The notes beneath the pieces were generated by a model, which saw nothing but the letters and a program-made list of their open reading frames with translations, was not told the origin of the DNA and ran no database searches. Below are positions 23,286 to 33,369 of a DNA stretch of 64,000 nt, one piece after another (the stretch's first letter is position 1; every line of letters begins with the position of its first letter). A program made the translations under genes and the position numbers. The stretch comes from Ceratotherium simum simum (taxonomy: Eukaryota; Chordata; Mammalia; Perissodactyla; Rhinocerotidae), in contig NW_004454180.1 in the NCBI RefSeq assembly GCF_000283155.1, forward strand, positions 17,745,210-17,809,209, given 5' to 3'.

Positions 23286-24142
23286 CCACGCCCCCTGCAC
23301 CGTGGAGGAGCACACCCTCGAAAGTTACAACAATCGTCGGTGGGAATCTTTGGCCCTGAGTGGCCATCCGATCCACGTCACTTTCACAAATGGTTCTAGC
23401 AGCCACTGACAACCCTGATCGGATTTGCACCAAGGACGAGCATTCTGCAGTGTGGCGGAGGATGAGATGGGAGGAAAGGAGGCTGGTGTGGCAGCCCAGT
23501 GTTTTCCACCTGAGATGTGATGTTGGTCCAAGTGGGGCAGGGATGGGGTGGAGAGGAGAGGATGGTACTGAGGGACACCAAAGAGGCAGAAATGACCAAA
23601 TCTGGCAAGGGCTTAGCGGGGATGGAGGAGTCTAGATTTGGGTGTGGGAAACTCGATAGATGGCAGACCTCCTTGCCGAGCTGGAGAAGGTGGGAGGCAA
23701 AGCAGGATGGTCAGAAAGAGGTGGTGCTTAGTTCAGGTCCCTGTGGGGCATCTGAGGGGCGTGTGTGAGGCTGCTGGGCGCACGGGGCTGGCACGCCCAA
23801 GGAAGGTGGGATGGGGCCTCCAGGGGCTCAGCTCACTGGCCAGGTCAGCAGGCAGAGAGCAGAGCTGGGAAGGGGAGACAGCTCAGGAAGGGGCCCTGCG
23901 AGCCCAGCATGGAGGAGGGAGTAAGAATCCAAACCTGCTCGTTCCAGGAACAAGGAGGACACTGGAGGGAATGAGACAGGAGAGAAGGAGAGAAAAGAGT
24001 GTCTCAAGATACATGGAGCTTCAAGACTGCGTCCTTTTGAAACATGTAATTTGGTCCAGTAAGATAAGTACAGTGGTGGAGAAAGTAGAACTTTTTTAAG
24101 ACAAAAGAACTTACCATTATACCACCTATTTTTTTAATTTAT
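23286..24142 (+). repeat. ancient interspersed repeat fragment (23535-23935) in unassigned DNA
   Basis: CAGGTCCCTGTGGGGCATCTG and neighbouring phrases resemble a widespread old mammalian repeat whose earlier part seems to be at 25655-26050 and 39330-39480. Class is uncertain, possibly L2-like. The flanks are unassigned. Confidence 0.3.
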
Positions 24143-24387
24143 TGTACTTTTTTTTTTTTTGCTAGCGAAGATTTCCTCTGAGCTAACATCTGTTGCCAAT
24201 CTTCCTCTTTTTTTCTTTCCTCCCCAAAATCTCAGTGCATGGTTGTATATCCTAGTTGTAAGCCACCACAGCATGGCTACTGACAGAAGAGTGGTGTGGT
24301 TCCGCGACCGGGAACCAAATCTGGGCCACCAGAGCAGTGACAGCACTGAACTTTAACCACTAGAACATCAAGGCTGGCTCTGTACTT
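24143..24387 (-). mobile_element. antisense ERE SINE (older subtype)
   Basis: A T run at 24148-24160 is followed by TTTCCTCTGAGCTAACATCT, the reverse of the ERE 3' module. GGTTCCGCGACCGGGAACC (24298-24316) lies in the diverged body, and the head ends GGCTGGCTC at 24380. A short target duplication TGTACTT flanks it (24143-24149 and 24381-24387). The copy is more diverged than those at 5233, 16470 and 58910. Confidence 0.85.
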
Positions 24388-24890
24388 CATTTTTTTTAAA
24401 TGTCATTCACAACCCACAAGCTAATTTCATGGCCCATTGATGGATCTCTGACCGTGTTTTGAAAACGCCACTGTTCTAGGTCCCCAAACAATGTACAGCC
24501 TGCCCCCTGCCCACAGGTCTCCCTAAGCACCAGCCTCCCGAGCAGGTAAATCTGCAGAAATAGGTCAGGTGGGCACACGGAGGGAAGATGCAGTGAGAGG
24601 CCGTGCCTCGGGGTGAGAGGGGGACCAGGGAAGGGTGTGTGTCTAGACTAACCCCCAAGTCTGGGGACCCCTTCACGCTGATGTTCCAGCTGAGATCACC
24701 AGATTGTCCTGTTCCATGTGCACCAGTGTCCCCCGGTGTGCCCAGCCCCTTCCCCCAGTCACCCTGAGAACCTGTCCTCACTCCAAATCCTGGACAGCTG
24801 GGACCTCCCTCTGGCAGAGCCAACTCCCTTCTCCACTGGGGCCCGGCTCAGGGCTGGAGGGGCAGCAGTTTGCCCAAAATTCCTCATATA
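24388..24890. other. single-copy sequence, nothing recognised
   Basis: Located between two EREs. No repeat or gene recognised. Confidence 0.4.
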
Positions 24891-25105
24891 AAAAACAAAA
24901 CAGGGGGCCAGCTCCATGGCCTAGTGGTTAAGTTTAGTGCACTCCACTTTGGTGGCCCAGGTTCGGTTCCCAGGTGCAGACCTACACCTCTTGTTGGCAG
25001 CCATGCTGTGGCAGCAACCCACAGACAAAATAGAGGGAGATTGGCACAGATGTTAGCTCAGGTTGAATCTTCCTCAGCAAAAAAAAAACAAGAAAAACAA
25101 ACAGG
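24891..25105 (+). mobile_element. ERE SINE with target-site duplication
   Basis: Body about 24905-25092: GGGGCCAGCTCCATGGCCTA, GGTTCGGTTCCCAGG, one GATGTTAGCTCAGG module, TTCCTCAGC and an A tail. Flanks AAAAACAAAACAGG (24891-24904) and AAAAACAAACAGG (25093-25105) differ by a single base gap. It is the single-module, shorter subtype. Confidence 0.9.
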
Positions 25106-25316
25106 AGCTTGTGTGCCCCTAACCCTGAGCAAAGACACCTCCCTACCACACATTTCATAGCTGCAGAGAAGGCGTGACTGCTCCCTTGCAGGACAGAGAA
25201 GATCCATCTGCCTTTCTGGGTTTTTTTTTTTTAAGTTCAACACTGATCCTTAAGAAAGTTTGGGGTAAACTGAAGAGAAGCATGGAAGTTAGATGCAGGC
25301 TTGATGGTTAATGGAT

Positions 25317-25370
25317 CACACACACACACACACACACCACACACCGCACGCCGCACACCCACACACACCC
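25317..25370. repeat. (CA)n microsatellite
   Basis: About 11 uninterrupted CA units, followed by CA units with CCGC interruptions. Confidence 0.92.
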
Positions 25371-25608
25371 TACATGGAAATGACAGCAAGCAACTTGGGA
25401 ACCACTTCAGAAGCTCTTCTGCCGGGCACAAAATTGCTCACCAGGCAAGAGATGAATCATTAAGCATCAGAAATGATCACTTACGATTTTCAGTTATACA
25501 TTCTTGCATTCTGTGAAGGAAAATGTGTTCTAATGAGCTTACACCTGAATGCACTCATGGGGCATCCAGGATATGTTTCAGCAAAATACCTAGGATCTGC
25601 TTCTCACT

Positions 25609-25647
25609 CCTTCCTCCCTCCCTCCCTCCCTCTTGCTTGCTTGCTTT
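25609..25647. repeat. (TCCC)n and (TTGC)n compound microsatellite
   Basis: Five TCCC-type units pass directly into three TTGC-type units. The plus strand is mostly pyrimidine. Confidence 0.88.
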
Positions 25648-25654
25648 GGTTCTT

Positions 25655-26050
25655 TCAGGAAGGAGCATTTGATCTAACTAAGGGGAACCCCAGGAGGACT
25701 CCCCGGAGGAAGGGGCATGTAAGTGGGGATTTGAAGAATTGTCTTCAGATGGGAGAAGTATCAGGCGTGGAGTGAACAAGAGAAGGCCGGAGGTTCTGGG
25801 ATCCTTTGAGAATCCTGAAGAGTCGAGGGTCGTGGCAGTGTTCTCTGGGAGGGTGGGATACAGAGGGGCTGCAGCAGCACCCCAAGACAAAGCCTCCGTC
25901 TGCATGTGGTAAACAGCAGAGGTTTATCCAAAAGGGAGCAACACAGTCCAGTACGCTATAAAGCTGAGCACCTTGGTGGCATCACGGTAGGGGGACAGCT
26001 GGAGGTGAGACAGGTGAGGCTTGTGAAACAGTGCAGGCAAGAGTTAGGGG
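25655..26050 (+). repeat. ancient interspersed repeat, class uncertain
   Basis: TTTCAGGAAGGAGCATTTGA, GTGGGGATTTGAAGAATTG and AAAGGGAGCAACACAGTCC resemble an old mammalian repeat. Its consensus reads like AGGAAGGCTTCCTGGAGGAG and later GGGAGTGACATGATC. The match is loose. Confidence 0.35.
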
Positions 26051-26778
26051 GCCTCCCCCCCAAGGGACTGGAGTTCCCGCACACGCCTAGATATCCGCAG
26101 TCATCTAAGAGCGATCCCACGGACACCCTTTCATCACTGTGATAGCCTGGGGCACCTGAGTGACAGAGGGTGAACCAGGAGAAGGCAGAACCCCAGGCAA
26201 GGTCCATCTGGACCCCAGCAAAACACGACGTCCGAGTGGCCCCCATGGCCACTACCTCCGAGAGTAACTGTCACGTGGAGTTTCTATTTCCCGTACCCAA
26301 GTACAAAAATAATCACAGAGAGGAAGCTGGTGGAGAAGACAGCGTCCTCACCACAAAATCCTGTGAACTAAGATCCTTTCGCTAATCTTGGCACAGAGGA
26401 ACTTAACAGGAAATAATCAAGAGTTTTCATTCTAGTGACTCGTAGCAAGTTACATACACTGCAGGCCTCCAAGATATTCATTTCTAAAGGTAAATCTGTT
26501 TCTTGGTTTAAATATGAGGATTGCATACCCTAATGTTTCCTTAAAATCAGTCACCAAGGTGGACCCTGGCATCTCCCTCCCCGAGGTGGGAGTGTGTCTC
26601 TGAGATGCCCAGGGCCCTGCCCCAGCCAGCCTCTACAGCACCGTACCATGTCGGGCTGATTCTGCGACCCGCTCTGAGAGGCAACGCGGTGCCCGTGCCA
26701 GGGCTAAACCTTAGGAGGCCTGGCACTGTCTGCTTTTGCACCCTTGGGAGTCCTGGGCGACCTCGTGAGAGAGGGGCC
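26051..26778. other. single-copy sequence, nothing recognised
   Basis: No recognised repeat or coding signal. Confidence 0.4.
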
Positions 26779-26992
26779 AGCAAGCTGTGACCCGTGGCCA
26801 ACTCTGGCCACTGCCACCTGTTTTTGTAAATAGAGTTTTATTGTAACACAGCCAAGCCCATGCGTTTATAATTGTCTGTGGCTCCTTCTGCACTGGAACA
26901 GTAGAGCTGAGTACTTGTGACAGAGGCCATAGGGCCACAAAGCCTAAAATCTTCACTATCTGGCCCTTGGTAGAAAAGTTTGCCAAACCCTG
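26779..26992 (-). mobile_element. hAT-Charlie-type fossil
   Basis: CACCTGTTTTTGTAAATAGA, GTTTTATTGTAACACAGCCA, CCCATGCGTTTATAATTGTC, AAGCCTAAAATCTTCACTATC and GAAAAGTTTGCCAAACCCTG match the reverse complement of a well-known short hAT element. The element at 31325-31548 is the same family in the opposite orientation. It is nearly complete. Confidence 0.88.
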
Positions 26993-27079
26993 ATTTAAGA
27001 AGTCCATCCATCCACTGGAGAGCCTGCTTGGAGGGGCCCTGAGGCCACGAGGAGAAAGAGAGGCCCAGCTCTTCCGGGT

Positions 27080-27265
27080 CCCAGTCGCTCTCCTGGATCC
27101 GGCCATCTGACTGCCAGTACGGGACCTTCCAAAGGAGGCAGGCAGAGGAACGGGCCGCTGACGCCAGGAACCTGCGGAGCTGGGATAAGAGGAGGACGAC
27201 TTCCGGTCTCCGCGTCTGGGTGATTTATCACACAGCAACTGATACCTGTAACCTCCCCCCCGAAA
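27080..27265 (+). mobile_element. possible MaLR LTR 3' end
   Basis: ACGACTTCCGGTCTCCGCG followed by GGTGATTTATCACACAGCAA and ACTGATACCTG resembles the terminal part of MLT1-class LTRs. The upstream part is not recognisable. Confidence 0.35.
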
Positions 27266-28029
27266 AGTATTGGGCTGTGACTGTGAAGGTGGAAGAAAAA
27301 GACAGAGTACCACCGAGACCAGACATGAAACCACCGCTGAATGAGTTCCTGAAGCTGCCCAATAGCAAGACGTAACTGACAGAAGCGCTTTTCTGGAGAA
27401 ATATCGTAACTCATCACGAAACCAGCTCTGAAACCACAGACTTCTGTTTCCCTCACCTCGGACGTCACTGGTCCTCCCTGTAACAGTTTGACCACACTTG
27501 AGTTTGTGGCTTTTTGTCTTTTAGCTGTATCTTGTCATTACGAATGCACCGAATGGTCCCCCAGGACGGGAACTTCTCAGCCCTCCCACACAGCGTCCAC
27601 TTGCCCGCTCTTGCAGACGCACGGCTCCTTGCACTGAATTCTAGACTGCCTTTTTAAAGCAAATAGCTTGTCATTTCAAAATGCCTCGAGCTCTGAAGGG
27701 AGGAGGCCGCTGTGAATCCCGCTCATGGTTTTCATGGTTTGCTTGTCGTAAATCCATCAGTGACACGGGTTCTTTAGGGAAAGTGAAAATCAGAACACAG
27801 AGTACTCGTCACAGTTCCTCCACTGCATCCTGAGAGGAGCCTCCGTGCCCCGGACCCCTTGCAGAAGAAGCCACAGCTTATGGAAGACAAAGGCAGGCTT
27901 ACGGCTGGCGGTGCAGGAAATCCCTGCAGAGGCCACAGTCGATGGGCTGCCTGCCAGGCAAGCTAGTCCCTGCCCCAGGCCAGGGGTGGGGGGAGTCGCC
28001 AGGAGGCCGCCAAAGATACGTGCATCCTA
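27266..28029. other. single-copy sequence, nothing recognised
   Basis: No recognised features. Confidence 0.4.
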
Positions 28030-28350
28030 AGGCTGGAACCTGCCAGTGTGTTGCATTGCACGGCAAAAGGGACTCCGCAGACGGGACTCAGGTTACGGAC
28101 TTTAAACTGGAGAGTCTCTTGGACTGTCCAGGTGGGTCCAATCTAGTCACATGTGCCCTTGAGGGCAGAGACCTCTCTCTGGCTAGAGGCAAGAAGAGAT
28201 GTGGCAGAAGGTGGCTTCAGAAACAGACTTGGTTTGCAGACGCAGGGACAATGAGAAAAGGCAAGCAGAAGACCTTCAGGAGCCAAGACAGGCTCCGGCT
28301 GACAGCCAGTAACGGACGCGGCAGACCTGGATGGGGCTGCGGGCTCCAGG
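28030..28350 (+). mobile_element. MLT1-class MaLR LTR fragment
   Basis: GCTGGAACCTGCCAGTGTG, ACGGCAAAAGGGACTCCGCA and CCAGGTGGGTCCAATCTAGT follow the standard order of the 5' half of an MLT1-type LTR. GTGGCAGAAGGTGGCTTC comes next. The 3' half is eroded. Confidence 0.65.
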
Positions 28351-29469
28351 ACCACCGTGCCGGGCGAGGCTTGGTCAGCTCTTCTGCTGGGAAGTGCAGT
28401 CTCCCCACCCCTTCCCCGGGCTGAAGAAAAGCTACGCTGTCTGTGACATTTTCACCTCCTTCCAGGGAAATCCAAAGTATCATTGTGAGTCTGTGAGCAC
28501 CGTCGTTTCTGGTTTTCATGAGGCTGTTTCTAGGGAATAAGTTAGTTCTTTTAGGAAAAAAAAAAAGTGCCAGCCCTCCCTTTCACTGCACACTCACCCG
28601 CAGAGGCCTCGCCTGCCCACGTTCACCTGCTCACCAGGGTGTTCCTTATTCTAGAAGTTTCCATCCCACACTGAGTATAAGTTTCAGCACTCAGACAGTG
28701 GGGTGGTAGCTGCACCATTGCTGGAGGAAATCGGCCCTTTTTTGTGGGTAAGAGGGACTTCAGAATGACTGGGTCCCGTCTGCTCCTCTCCAACCACACA
28801 AAGGGGATCCAGCTCCTTCCACACTCCTCAACCTGTTGCCTCTGTCCTCTCCCACTCCCCAGCTGCCCACACACCCAGCTGCCCCTCGTCACCCCTTCCA
28901 GCCCCTCACTGGGCTCCGGTCATCATAGTGCCTCCTCCTCCCTCTCTCCTCCCACTGGAGCCCGGGAGAGTAGACAGGAGATGGAGCGGGGACAGCGAGA
29001 GGCCAGGAGACAGGCCATGTCAGCATTTCCCCCGTCCCAGGGGAAAGCTCGTCAGGGACGGAGAGCGCTCTGTCCCCCTAACCTGCTCGCAGAAAGAGCC
29101 GCCCTGGCAGCTGTTCCCGTCTTCTGTCTGCAAACATTTACCCAGGCCTCGCCCAGGCCGCACTGAGCTCCGAGTTGTATGGGCATTATTTCTAATCCTC
29201 ACAAGGGCCCCTCGAGGGGTTGCCGAGTCCCCTGGGAGGAAACTGAGGCGGGGGGGGGGAGGGGTCTGGAGGGTGCACAGCTGATGGATGCAGGTAACTC
29301 TGGGTTTTACTGTTTTAAAAAACTCTATTATTTTGCTTAATAGCACGTGCAATGCACACAATAAAGTGCTGACAAGAAAGAGCACTTCACCACCTCAAGT
29401 CGTAGCGCCTGGAAATGCATCCCATCCTCGCCTCAACCCGCAGGCTCAGATTTGTTTGATGCTCTTTGT
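28351..29469. other. single-copy sequence; weak MIR remnant near 29175-29260
   Basis: CTAATCCTCACAAGGGCCC and TGGGAGGAAACTGAGGCG near 29190-29250 suggest a diverged antisense MIR. The rest is unassigned. Confidence 0.35.
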
Positions 29470-29675
29470 CTCGGGACGTCTTAGCACTGCTGCCTCCCAT
29501 CTCCCCATTCTGGGGCTCCGGGCAGCCCAGCCGCAGAGAGCTGGGCGGCAGAGGCAGGAGTTTACCGACCGAGGGCCCCGGCCCGGGCCGCTCTCCCGAG
29601 CCTCGGGCGTCCACCGTGGGTGCTGCCGACTCCTGGCGTTCCCCATGGGACGCATTTGGAGTTCTGGACAACGGT
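29470..29675. other. short CpG-rich segment
   Basis: By hand count about 18 CpGs in about 200 bp at roughly 65% GC, giving an observed/expected ratio near 0.8. No repeat landmark. Too short for a classical CpG island. It overlaps long frames open on both strands, as expected for GC-rich DNA. Confidence 0.4.
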
Positions 29676-30502
29676 CCTGCTCCATGGTGGCTGTCAAAGA
29701 AGGTCTGTTTGGCAGATGCCCTGCAGGGCTGTGTGCCTGCCAGCGAACCAAAGTCAGGGCACCCAGCAGACTCCAGGCAGAGCTGGCTCCGATGCTCCGG
29801 GTTGCCCTGCCCTTGCCAGAAGGGCTGCCTGAGGCTGCGGCAGCCCAGGGGCCTGACAGCGAGGGGCGCTTAGCATGAGCATGGAGGAAGGAAGTGGGGA
29901 GACCCGAGGGGACTCCGACCTCCCTGAGGCCGAGCATGAGTGACAAATGTTGTCTGAATGGGAGCTGGGAGAGAATAGAGCCTGGGGTCTGCCCTGACTT
30001 GGGGGGCCGCAGCCAGACAGGCCTTGAATGATGCTGGTCATGTGGGGGCACCAATTTCCAGGCTACACCACCCCCCAAATACCCAACAAGGCCCATCATC
30101 AGGCCAGGCCGGGTCTGCCAGGGGGCAAATGGCCCCCAGCCTCAGAGTCTTCCCCATCATGGCCACCCAAAGACAGAGAGGGACAGAGGGCTCCTCCCAG
30201 CATGAGCCCCCACCGTCTGCCATGGAGGAAAGGGAAGAGGCATGTCATGACAGGCCCTGAGACCTGGAGCCAGTGGGAGGCCCACGACTCCATGTGTGGG
30301 AGTGGGTGGAGCTTGAATTCCTTGATGACCCCACCCGGGCCATATAGCATGGGTTTCTGGTTGTGAAATTCCCAACAAAGATGGCCCAGTATAGACTAAG
30401 GGCCTCATCCCCCACTGCACTCACACCACATGGAGACCCTCAGAAGTCTCCGTGACCAGGCCTCACCCCAGACCATGACATCGCAAGCTCCAGGGCGAGG
30501 AC
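29676..30502. other. GC-rich single-copy sequence
   Basis: No recognised repeat. Frames on both strands stay open for more than 100 codons because of composition, with no recognisable protein. Confidence 0.4.
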
Positions 30503-30568
30503 TGGGCTTCAGAATTTTAAAATCTCCCCAGTTGATTTCAGGATGCACCCAAACCGAAGAACAACTGA
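30503..30568 (+). mobile_element. MER5A-like hAT fragment (3' end)
   Basis: GGGCTTCAGAATTTTAAAAT, CTCCCCAGTTGATTTCAGGA and a GAACAACTGA end resemble the 3' third of MER5A. Confidence 0.6.
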
Positions 30569-30572
30569 AGAG

Positions 30573-30714
30573 CGGTGGGTTTCAAATGCCGCACCCCTAT
30601 GCCTCGCTTGGGATCCTGTTAAATGCGGATTCTGACCCGGGGGGTCAGGGCATGAGAGCTCCCGGGCGCTGCTGCTGCTGCTGCCCGTCTGTGGACCACA
30701 CTTTGAGTAGCAGG
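30573..30714 (+). mobile_element. MER20-like hAT fossil
   Basis: Includes GGGATCCTGTTAAATGCGGA, TTCTGACCCGGGGGGTCAG and CCGTCTGTGGACCACACTTT, then GAGTAGCAGG. It matches a MER20-type element with an internal deletion. The local (GCT)n triplet run near 30668-30683 sits where the family has GATGCTGCTG. Confidence 0.8.
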
Positions 30715-31324
30715 AAAATACAGCGATGTTTCTCAGTCTTGCCTTTTCCCTCTTATTTCTTTATTTTTTCAACTCTATGCCTCCCACTGATTAACATAAA
30801 AATGGCATGTCTTCCTTTAATGATGTTTGAAAACTGCACAGGAAATTAAGTATTACACCAAAACCAACCGTCAGTGCGCGAGGACGAAGCCCTGCCGCGT
30901 TTTCGCATAACACTTCTGTGGCCCCCCAGGGCGGTCCCCCCACACCCCGGATCTGGGCAAACAGCCTCGGGCAAAAACAACACCACGGTTCCCACCAGCT
31001 CGAACCCAGCAGCTGGGTGGCCAGCAGCCCACGCCCTCTCACGGCGCCTCGCTTGCCCGTCACCAAACAAGAGAGCTGCCAGGTGACCTCAAAGGGCCTT
31101 TCCAACGTCACTGGGACTTTTGATCCTAAATCATCTTTTAATCTTTTCCATCACGTGGCCAAAGGATCTTTGGCCTCCTCTGCGACTTCCAGGAAAGAGG
31201 CAGGCCTCCAGAGGTACTTTGCACTGTGGGCATCCATGCCAGGGGACTTCCCTGACACAGGCCGGAACAGGCACACAGGGGCAGAGACCACACCATAGGA
31301 TACCGGCAGGATCAGTGGTCCAGA
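30715..31324. other. single-copy sequence with CpG-rich patch 30873-31060
   Basis: About 16 CpGs by hand count in 30873-31060. No repeat or exon recognised. Confidence 0.35.
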
Positions 31325-31548
31325 CCAGAGGTGGGAAGCTCTACCTGTAAAGGGCCAGACGGTAAGTATTTGCGGCGTTGAGGGCCATAAGGTCTCCATC
31401 ACAACTGCTCAACTCCACCACTGGCAGCATGGAAAGAGCCACAGGCGATGTGTAATAAATGGGCATGGCCGTGTCCCGATACAACATTACTCACAAAAAC
31501 AAGTGGCAGGCCAGATTTGGCCCACGGGCCGTAGTTTGCCAACCCCTG
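31325..31548 (+). mobile_element. hAT-Charlie-type fossil
   Basis: GGTGGGAAGCTCTACCTGTA, AAGGGCCAGACGGTAAGTAT, CACAACTGCTCAACTCCACC, AATGGGCATGGCCGTGTCC and GGCCGTAGTTTGCCAACCCC show a near-complete copy. It is in the orientation opposite to 26779-26992. It ends 8 bp before the MER20 at 31557. Confidence 0.9.
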
Positions 31549-31635
31549 GCCTAGAGCAGTGCTTCTTAAACTTTAATGGTTACGGATCACCGAGGGAGCT
31601 CACTAAAATGAAGATTCTGAGCAAGCAGGTACGAG

Positions 31636-32078
31636 TATGCTGCTGTCCGGTAGAAAGATAATATGAGTCACATGTGAAATTTACAAATTTCCTGGTGGCA
31701 ACATTTTTTAACAAAATTAAAAGGGGGGCTGGCCCAGTGGTGTAGTGGTTAAGCTCCCATGCTCCGCTTCGGTGGCCGGGGGTTTGCGGGTACAGATCCC
31801 AGGCGTGGAACTACACACTGCTCATCAAGCCATGCTGTGGCATGCATACAAAATAGAGGAAGATGTGCATGCATGTTAGCTCAGGGCCAATCTTCCTCAC
31901 AAAAAAAAAAAAAAGTTAAAGGAAACAGACAAAAATGCATATTAATAGGATATTTTATTTATCATATAACCTAATATACCCGAAATATTATCATTTCATC
32001 ACGTGGCACTAGCCACATTTCTAGGGCCCAACAGCCACGCATGGCCAGCGGCTGGGGTAACGGCTGGCAGAGTCCAGT
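31636..32078 (+). mobile_element. ancient DNA-transposon fossil nested in MER20
   Basis: Starts GCTGCTGTCCGGTAGAAAGA followed by TAATATGAGTCACATGTG. Its right part has TAATATACCCGAAATATTAT, CATTTCATCACGTGGCACTA, AGCCACATTTCTAGG and a final GGCAGAGTCCAG. It is the same family as 2694-3003 and 16039-17095 but in the opposite orientation. The ERE at 31725-31914 interrupts it. Confidence 0.78.
31716..31922 (+). mobile_element. ERE SINE, innermost of a three-layer nest
   Basis: Body about 31725-31914: GGGGCTGGCCCAGTGGTGTA, AGTGGTTAAGCTCCCATGC, one ATGTTAGCTCAGGGCCAATC module, TTCCTCAC and an A14 tail. The likely target duplication is ATTAAAAGG on the left and GTTAAAGG on the right. Confidence 0.9.
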
Positions 32079-32160
32079 GTGAGGCTGAGACTCTGCGTTT
32101 CTGACGAGCTCCCAGGTGATGCTGATACTGCTGGTCCAGGGACCACACTGTGTAGCGAGG

Positions 32161-32491
32161 GCCTAGAGTGCGCTGTATTCCACCCGGCCAGATGAGACGG
32201 CTGTGCGACTTTTACACAACTTCCTGCAGAAGACTGGGCAAACTGTGTACCTATCCCAAAATGAGACAAATGCTTGGGGTCATGTCTCAGGGAACACCCA
32301 GCCACGGTCATTGATACCGTTGTTGTGCTTTATTATCAAGTCATGTGGGTTTGACACAAAGCCCAGTAAGGTCCTGTCTCCTCCATGTCATACAAAGGAG
32401 AAGAACATGTGCGTGCTTAGAGAATGGCAGAACACGGGATTATGACCGTCTGTGTGGCAGACCCTACACCAGGCTCTTTACATCGTGAATT
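32161..32491. other. unassigned sequence
   Basis: No recognised repeat or gene. Confidence 0.4.
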
Positions 32492-33369
32492 TGTCACGGT
32501 TCTCCAGAGAAACAGAGCCCAAAATATACATATATACACACATGCACACATATGATTTAGGCCAGCCCTGGGGGTCTGGTGGTTAAGATTGGGTGTTCCC
32601 ACTGCTGTGGCCCGGGTTCATTTCCAGATCAGGGAACCATACCCCCCCATCTGTTTGTTTTCTCACTAGGGTGGCTGCGTGTGGCTGTGATGCTGAAAGC
32701 TATGCTATCAGTATTTCGAATACCAGCAGGGTCACTCACGGTGGACAGGTTTCAGTGGAGCTTATAGACTAAGACAGACTAGGAAGAAGGACCTGGGCAC
32801 CCACTTCTGAAAAAATTGGTCATGAAAACCCTAGGAACAGCAGTGGAGCACTGTCTGACATAGTGCAGGAGGTGAGAGGATGGCACAAAAAGACCGGGCA
32901 GGGTTCTGCTCTGCTGTGCACAGGGTCTTGAGGAGTCAGAATCCACTCAACGACACCGCCAACAAAACACATACGATTTATTATGAGGGATTGGCTCACA
33001 TGGTCACGGAGGCTGGGGAGTCCCACGTTCCACTCTCTGCAAGCTGGAGACTCAGGAATGCTGGTGAGTGGTACAGCTCTGAGAACCAGAGGGCTGATGG
33101 GGTAAGTTCCAGTCCAAAGGCAGGAGATCCATGTCCCAGCTCAGGCAGTCAGGCAGAGAGAAGGGCGAATTCTCCCTCCTCCACCTTTGGTTCTAATCCT
33201 CAGCCGATTAGACGAGGCCCATCCACACGGGGGAGGGCAGATCTGTTTTACTCAGTCCACAGGTTCAAATGCTAACCTCATCTGGAAACCCCCTCACAGA
33301 TCCACCCAGAATCCTGTTTACTGGGCACCCCGTAGCCCAATCAAGTTGACACATAAAATTAACCATCAC
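32492..33369 (-). mobile_element. MLT1-type LTR split by a tRNA/RTE-type SINE
   Basis: The left end reads TGTCACGGTTCTCCAGAGAA and ACAGAGCCC. It resumes after the insertion with TTTATTATGAGGGATTGGC, AAGCTGGAGACTCAGGAATG and CAAATGCTAACCTCATCTGG. It ends CAAGTTGACACATAAAATTA and ACCATCAC. This is a complete MLT1-class LTR in reverse orientation, interrupted at 32560-32966. Confidence 0.88.
32546..32980 (+). mobile_element. long SINE with tRNA-like head and RTE-like tail
   Basis: The head (32560-32640) has GGCCAGCCCTGGGGGTCTGG, TGGTTAAGATT and GCCCGGGTTCATTTCC, a diverged tRNA-type B-box region. The body (32690-32900) has GATGCTGAAAGCTATGC, ATACCAGCAGGGTCACTCAC, GGACAGGTTTCAGTGGAGC and TAAGACAGACTAGGAAGAAG. 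The 3' end GAGTCAGAATCCACTCAACG then GACACCGCCAACAAAAC is the type used by RTE-clade LINEs. Target duplications ACACATATGATTTA (32546-32559) and ACACATACGATTTA (32967-32980) match at 13 of 14 positions. Total body is 407 bp. It lacks the ERE GTTAGCTC modules and is a separate SINE family. Confidence 0.8.

Larger units (their letters stand above)
25106..25654. other. unassigned sequence with two microsatellites
   Basis: Contains the CA and TCCC tracts listed separately and an A/T-rich remainder. No gene signal. Confidence 0.4.
31557..32160 (+). mobile_element. MER20-like hAT fossil split by nested insertions
   Basis: The first piece (31557-31635) starts CAGTGCTTCTTAAACTTTAA. The second (about 32079-32160) has ACTCTGCGTTTCTGACGAG, CTCCCAGGTGATGCTGATAC and GCTGGTCCAGGGACCACAC. 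Together they rebuild a full MER20. The interruption is a second DNA element (31636-32078) that itself carries an ERE. Confidence 0.85.

Noticed and set aside
26711..27334. 207-codon minus-strand frame
   Set aside because: It runs straight through the hAT fossil at 26779-26992 and an LTR-like segment.
29446..30099. 217-codon minus-strand frame, with a 196-codon plus-strand frame over the same region
   Set aside because: GC-rich DNA lowers stop frequency on both strands. No recognisable domain, splice structure or conserved motif is visible.
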